A stretch of DNA of 64,000 bases from contig SMMW01000617.1 in the NCBI GenBank assembly GCA_004794655.1, positions 15,045,501-15,109,500 of the forward strand, in the 5' to 3' direction. The translations under genes and the position numbers were made by a program. The DNA comes from Marisa cornuarietis. Lineage: Eukaryota > Mollusca > Gastropoda > Architaenioglossa > Ampullariidae. The notes under the pieces were generated by a model. That model made no database searches and was not told the DNA's origin. It worked only from the letters and a program-made list of their open reading frames with translations. Below, in pieces: positions 57,858 to 64,000 of the stretch; the first letter of the stretch is position 1; every line of letters starts with the position of its first letter.

Positions 57858-58067
57858 GTGACTGGGCGCTGAAGAGCAGAGGACAAGTCGTGGCAGGTGT
57901 CAAGAATGTCACGTGACACGAGGGCGGGGGGATGATTTAAAAAAAGCTTTGCGTGATGTCTTGATTATCGGCAAGGTGACAATCTGACATGCAATATTTA
58001 TCAACATACTCGAGATGCTAATAAATCGATTGGGATTACAGACCGATGCAATTGGATCTGCATCTTA

Positions 58068-58078
58068 AATAAAATAAA
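58068..58078 (+). terminator. Tandem polyadenylation signals of the precursor gene
   Basis: Two overlapping AATAAA hexamers (58068-58073 and 58073-58078) lie 220 bp after the stop, a plausible 3' UTR length if no 3' intron is used. Confidence 0.6.
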
Positions 58079-59157
58079 AATCTCACATATTTTTGAGAAT
58101 GAGTTTGCGCGCAGAGAAGCATCATGCATGTATCATGTTTAGGCGCCGAATCTCGGGAGCACTGCAAGATAAACATATGCTTGCTCTTTGAGTAAACACA
58201 TGTTTATTCTTTGTGTAAACCCTCATTGTATGGCAGTCCCAATAATTCCCAATAATTGACTCTAGTCTGCTCATAGCCTTCTATTACTTCATATTGTTCC
58301 GTAGACCAGAATGGCCTAGAACAATTATAAGACACATACAAATGTTTATAACGGTTTTCTGGATATTGTTTGTGAAACTTTCATTCTTAGTATATTGAAA
58401 AAAAAAATTTTTCTTCAAACATTTTCTTTAATGTTATCAAAATGCAACAATTTAAGTAGTTTTCTATACTTTCTAAGTAATCAAGTGTTCAACTATCAAA
58501 TGTCATCTACTTTGCTAAAATGTAAGACAAAAGGTGCTGCCAAACGATAATTATAACAGGATACTGGAATTGATAAGATTGTAGTGTCAAATATAGTTCT
58601 ACTGGGTAGTACAATGAACGAATTTTACTGTTTACGCATAATCATAATATGGGAATGAAGCTTGCGTTTAGACACATCATTTTATGCTTCTGTATTGCGA
58701 AGTCTTGATTATTGTAACCAATATTAGTGCACGGAAATAACATTATACGAAAAAGATAAAGGGCAGCTGTGAAGTGGGAAAATAGGATTTCTAAACAATT
58801 ACAAGAAAACAGTGACCAAAGCAAAAGTTCTGGGATGAGAAATTTTAATGGTTTTAAAAAATAGAAAAGGAGAAGGGGAAGAAGTATAAGACTATCTGGA
58901 AGGAATAGAGAAATGGAAGAAGAATAAGCAGTATTTTTTTCCTCGTTCAGTTTTGTTGTAAAAATGTAGTCAGTCTGTTACTTTTAAGTCCTGCAGTGCG
59001 ATGTCGCAAACCTTCCATAAAGTTATGTAACATACAGGATAATACATACCTGGAAAAGTTTCATTAGGGTTCCTTGTTGCCTAAGCTCCCACGCCAATAG
59101 GCGTAACACTATACAATTACTTCTTTTCTTTCCCCATCTCTGTTAATGAAAGAAAGG

Positions 59158-59197
<40 letters not shown>

Positions 59198-59215
59198 GCA
59201 CACGCACGCACGCAC
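59158..59215. repeat. (AC)n passing into (CGCA)n
   Basis: AC units with a few CAAA and CGCA interruptions towards the right. Confidence 0.93.
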
Positions 59216-60221
59216 AAACAAATGAACACGCATGAATTCACCCAAGCATACACACGCATTAGAAATTTTATGACTTAAACAGATTAAGATTTTTTTTACA
59301 CGGACAATGAACAGCAAACATTTATAACATTATGCACACGTCCGGCCACAAACAAATGTTAGCAGCACACATCGTGAATAAGTAGAGACCGCTTTCAATT
59401 CCTGCATTTAAAGACCCAAAGAGCTGCCCTGACATTTACTATTATTGGCATCTGTGGTTGGTCAGGTTAGACGACATTTCAAGGCCAATTAAGCTGAAGA
59501 AGGAAGTTTAACATCAAAATGGTGGTAATAAAGTACAGCCTTCAGTCAGGACTACAGCGCTCCTTTCCTTTTAAAGCAGAAGCAGAGCTGAAATTTATTC
59601 AGACACAAAGGTTGCGAGATTGGTCGTAGAGCCGAGATACAGTTTTACTTTCCAGGGAGGACATCTCGCACGTAGGGTTCAGGGTTAGCACAGTTCAGGT
59701 TGGATAACCCTCGGGTCGGCCAGGGATGCAACAATTCAGTATGTGATCTCTTGTCAGTATGAAAATTATTTGGCAGGAGATTCGTTTAATTCCTGATGAA
59801 TAAAATAGTTATCGTTGAGCAAGCAAGAGGAGATAAATCAATAGGGCGGTAGAATAAGAGTGAGGATAAGCGTGTAAAGAGGAAACAAAAACAAAACATG
59901 ACAATTAGACAGGAAGTGAGGATGAGAAAAAGGAATGAGAAACAAAGCGAGAAAAGAAGAAAGGAAGAGGTTAAAAAATGAATAACAGGAAGGAATGTGC
60001 TAAAAAAAAAGAAACACTGCACTTTTAAAAACTCCAGTGATGCTGTGTAAGACCTGTGAAATTATTGATGTTATATTTGTGTATGTGTTCTTACCTTCAT
60101 AACGATAAGTGCTTTTTTTTATACTGTGCTCAACACTTGAGCTTGTAAGACAAAGAAATGTGTTAATTTTTGGTGTAAAGCTGTCGTCGGTAGTGCTGTT
60201 TGATAGCACGCATGCACCCAC

Positions 60222-60224
60222 CCA

Positions 60225-60260
<36 letters not shown>

Positions 60261-60262
60261 CG
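60222..60262. repeat. (CGCA)n microsatellite
   Basis: About ten CGCA units flanked by degenerate CCCA and CGAA units. Confidence 0.95.
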
Positions 60263-61701
60263 AACGCATACACGAACGTTCGAACAAACGCTCGAACGAA
60301 TGCACTGCCACGCGCACGCACCAGTAGCTTCAAGTACAGAATCTATCGAAAGATCTGGCGTAGCTTCATCTGCAACAGTAAACATATTCTACGGAGCCAG
60401 GATAAGATGCGGCTTTGAAACAACAATTAGAGAATTTGTTCTTGTTCATCCTATCCGATTACAATCACAGCTGCACAGTTATTGGACTTTTTGTGTTTTA
60501 CATGTCATTCAAACATTTTACATCTCTTCTGACTTCTGGTACGAACCTTTCTGCATGATCGTAGAGCAAAATACATTTTTCATGTAATAATTCTTGTTTT
60601 GCTCATCAATTTTAATAGAAAATATGACATGAGAAATAATTCTTGTTTCATAATTTTCTTTCCTGGCAAGGCTTCACATACTCGCACTTGCACAGTTTCA
60701 CACTGACCATTGAAGTGATGTTTATCTAAGTGCATAGAACACTTGCGTAAATGTACTCCAGAATGGGCATCTTTAATGCATTATCCTGGTTTTTTGATGC
60801 ATTAGCTTGCTCCATTTCTGAAGAGCCACGAAATGGGTTTTTGTTCTGTAACTTTGGTTGGCATTTTAGGTTTGCATATGGTATGGTATCTGTTTTCAAC
60901 AGATTATTTCCTTGAAAAAAGGAGGCATTACTGTAGAACAGATCTCCTCTTCATCCCGTATTTTATGGACAAATTATGCGATAAAATCCGGTTTTTAACT
61001 CACAATATTAGTCCTGCAGCGTCTCTGGAAAAGGTTGTCGTATTGAAAAGGTATTGTGGAAAAGATTAAATTCACAAACTAAACAAAAGGAAAGCCTCTC
61101 GGAAAAGTTGAACTCACAACCACAGTATCATCAATGTCCTTGAATACATTCCTTAACGTCAATGTATCCATGGACATCCCTGATAACTGGTGTTTTAATT
61201 ATTCTTATAATTAACACTTTCTTAGGAGTATTATTTTGTACTGCCTTACTTAAGTTAAATAAACTGTTAAATTCTGATTAACATTTAAATTACAGTAATT
61301 CAGATTGATAACTTCAGGAAGGCATGAACAATCATCTAGTATTTTTGGTGTGAATATTGTCATTATTTCTTATGCCAGATTGGAGCAATCATCTTACAGA
61401 AAAATCCTTTGGAAATACCTTTATTTACCAGTCGTGGTAGCCCAAGATTAAAAAAAGATTGAAAAGTTTCAAAAGAAGAAAGTCAAATTTTTTTCTAATA
61501 TGATTTTTAATGTTCTCAAATACAACTTTTTTGTTGATAGAAGTTGTTTAAATGTCATACACCTCATGGGGATTTTATTTCTGAAAAACCGTGCCCGAAC
61601 GTTTGTGGCTCTAGCGGTAACAAAGACCGATTTCTTGTTTTAAAAGCTGACCCTGCAGATTGTTTGGCTAAATTTCTTTGTTTTCGTGGAAACATGTCAC
61701 G

Positions 61702-61803
<102 letters not shown>

Positions 61804-63864
61804 TCGGAAACTTAAAATTTTACAAATTTATTCTCAACAATGCTTTTATTAATGAAGTAGCATCCCTTGCCGATTATTGGAGAACTGAACATAAAATAAT
61901 TAAGAAGGGGTATTATTTGAACCGCTTTGAGACAGATTACTCAAACTTCTATACAGCTAAAAACTGTACACTAGCATAAATTCTACACACCCAAAACTCT
62001 TTACTTTGATCCTGGACAGCTAGATCGCCCGGATGTTGACCCCTGAGATAAGGAGCGCTGAGACGCTCGAAGAGTTGGGTCTTAGCAGTCACCTGAGATG
62101 CCGAAGACTTGAAGCTTGTAAAAGTTTACAGCAGTGCAATCCGTCCCGCGACCATGGGACTTCACTCCCGTGGCCTCCCGTAGACAAGGGTCTTGGATAC
62201 CTCACTGCTTTGTGTTCTCATGTACCCATGCCTTCAGCGATCTGGCTCAGACAATAAACCGTTAAACCCAGTGTTTGTGCCTGAAGTTTTTCTCTTTTGT
62301 GCGGAGTGTTTCTAGACGTGAGAGATGCCGTACGTAAGTACGTTGTTTACAAACAAAAGTACACGCAAATAAATACCTGAATACGAACATTCTTACACAC
62401 AGATCCATGTACGTACGTACATAAAAACATAACATAATAATGAAGTAAGGCTGCCACCATCAAGACATTGTCCTCCCGACTGATGCAAATTGTAAAATCA
62501 CAGTTGCCAAAGTTTGAACAAATGTCATCATGCAAAGAATTATATTAAGAGTTATGTTATTTACTCTAAAAGGGTCGTGAAAACGCTGATATAACAAACA
62601 AGATTAAACGTTTAGATACTTAGTCCATTAGAGATGTACGTTGCAGATTTTTAAAGTTTCTTAGACAATTCGTTGGGGGAGACCAGCACGAAATTACAAA
62701 GATTAGGTAAAGGTACTTTCTTCTGCACATCTTTAACCTACAAGATGTAAAGGGAAGTTCACCCCATACAAGGCCCAGTGTCAAAAGAATCATAAAAATA
62801 TGTAACTGACAAATAAAAGAATGCAGAAAAGTTGAAATATTAAATAAAGGGATTTATTTAGAATAGAGAACAAAATGAGGCTTTTTAATAAACAGTTTTT
62901 TAGAAGTTCTAAGCAGCTACGTTATACATAATGTTTGTAGTTTTCCAACCAATGGTAGATCATTGTCTTGGTAACATGAAGAATCTAAATTAGTAATTCA
63001 TAATTCAAGGTGTTGTCGTGGGGCCATGTATGAGATGAATTTTCCCTCTTGGTGCCACACATATGATCCTGCTGAAGAGACATATAGGTTAGCTTATACT
63101 CACCTCAAAGGAATATAGTAGCAGGGGCTGACTGCAGTCTTCTGAATGCAGCGAATAAAGATCTTATGTCAGAAGATTTAGTACAACATTTGGTAATTTA
63201 TAACTTTACTTTGTTAATTGATTTCTTATTTTTAAAGATTATAGTTATGTAAAAGATGCTTGCAAACCACTGAAATAATTTTATTGTTTTAATTTATTGA
63301 TCTACATAATATTAACATTCTAACTGTATTATCGCCGCAAAAACATGAATTTTTATCATTAACAAAAATAAAAAGCGGATTGAAACATGCGAAGAAAAAA
63401 TTAAGGAAGATATTTTTTCTTTTACCTTTACATGAAAGACAACTCTATGCACTTCACATACAGATTCAGCATTTCATGATACGTGTTAACGTGACAGATA
63501 ATTGAAACTTTGAAATACAAACTCAGAAATCCCAGGACGAACAAAACTGGACTCCACGCGTTATAACAGGCAGACACGTCAAATGTTTCTGATTAATGTA
63601 TAAATGAATGAGTCGGGAAACAATCCACCAATCACAAACAATCAGGAAAGCAAACTCGGTTTTATTGTTCCCCAGTGTAAGCTTATGTCAACGAAAGATC
63701 GCGGAAAAAAATTTAAAAAAAGCAATAGATAAGACTACACAGCAGATTTCTGTTTGTAAGCTTGCTCAGTGGGATTCACAAAATCAATGTAATATGTTTT
63801 TTGTTTTTTCTTTCTCCTTTATTTCCATTCCACCCCTCCAAAACATGAACTTGTTCTCACATCG

Positions 63865-63865
<1 letters not shown>

Positions 63866-63936
<71 letters not shown>
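63866..63936. repeat. (AC)n microsatellite
   Basis: An uninterrupted 71-bp AC run near the window end. Confidence 0.98.
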
Positions 63937-63939
<3 letters not shown>

Positions 63940-64000
63940 ATGCGTGTTTCTCACGCACGAATATCAGTATAAACAGAAGAAGAAGCTGTTTAACAGTAAA

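Overview
The window looks like nuclear DNA from a mollusc, most likely a gastropod. The main evidence is a large neuropeptide precursor with 20 amidated LRDFV/I-type pentapeptides, each followed by Gly-Lys-Arg. This is the organisation of the molluscan PXFVamide family (PRQFVamide in Aplysia). The rest fits a repeat-rich animal genome: long (CA)n arrays, several LINE families, tRNA-derived SINEs, a MITE family, and very little coding sequence. Species and order cannot be fixed from this sequence.

Layout. Positions 1-11930 are non-coding: two copies of one dispersed repeat, a TIR-bounded DNA-transposon-like element, a SINE, a badly decayed LINE on the minus strand (6559-8630) and MITE copy 1. 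Positions 11931-15137 hold an almost intact RTE-like LINE with a perfect 13-bp target-site duplication and one frameshift. Positions 15138-27600 are non-coding apart from one tentative minus-strand terminal exon (17333-17647), microsatellites and MITE copy 2. Positions 27694-31150 hold an orphan promoter-like sequence (E-box, CCAAT, TATA), the 3' end of a Tigger/pogo DNA transposon and a SINE. Positions 31151-46860 are mostly simple repeats with two further LINE relics (reverse transcriptase at 39690-40200; RNase H and C-terminal tail at 41705-42190), one doubtful cysteine-rich reading frame (43120-43326) and another SINE. Positions 46861-55200 contain a long GGTA-type array (51319-51965) and MITE copy 3.

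The one confident host gene is at 55241-58078 on the plus strand. A G-quadruplex motif, a GC box and a TATA box come first, then a probable short non-coding first exon with a consensus donor. A second exon carries the complete 569-residue precursor, with polyadenylation signals about 220 bp after the stop. The precursor would enter the secretory pathway, be cut at Lys-Arg and be amidated at Gly, releasing about 20 pentapeptides plus acidic spacer peptides. After the gene (58079-64000) only microsatellites and AT-rich sequence are visible.

All family assignments come from reading translations by eye; no database search was possible. Exon boundaries and promoter calls are inferences.
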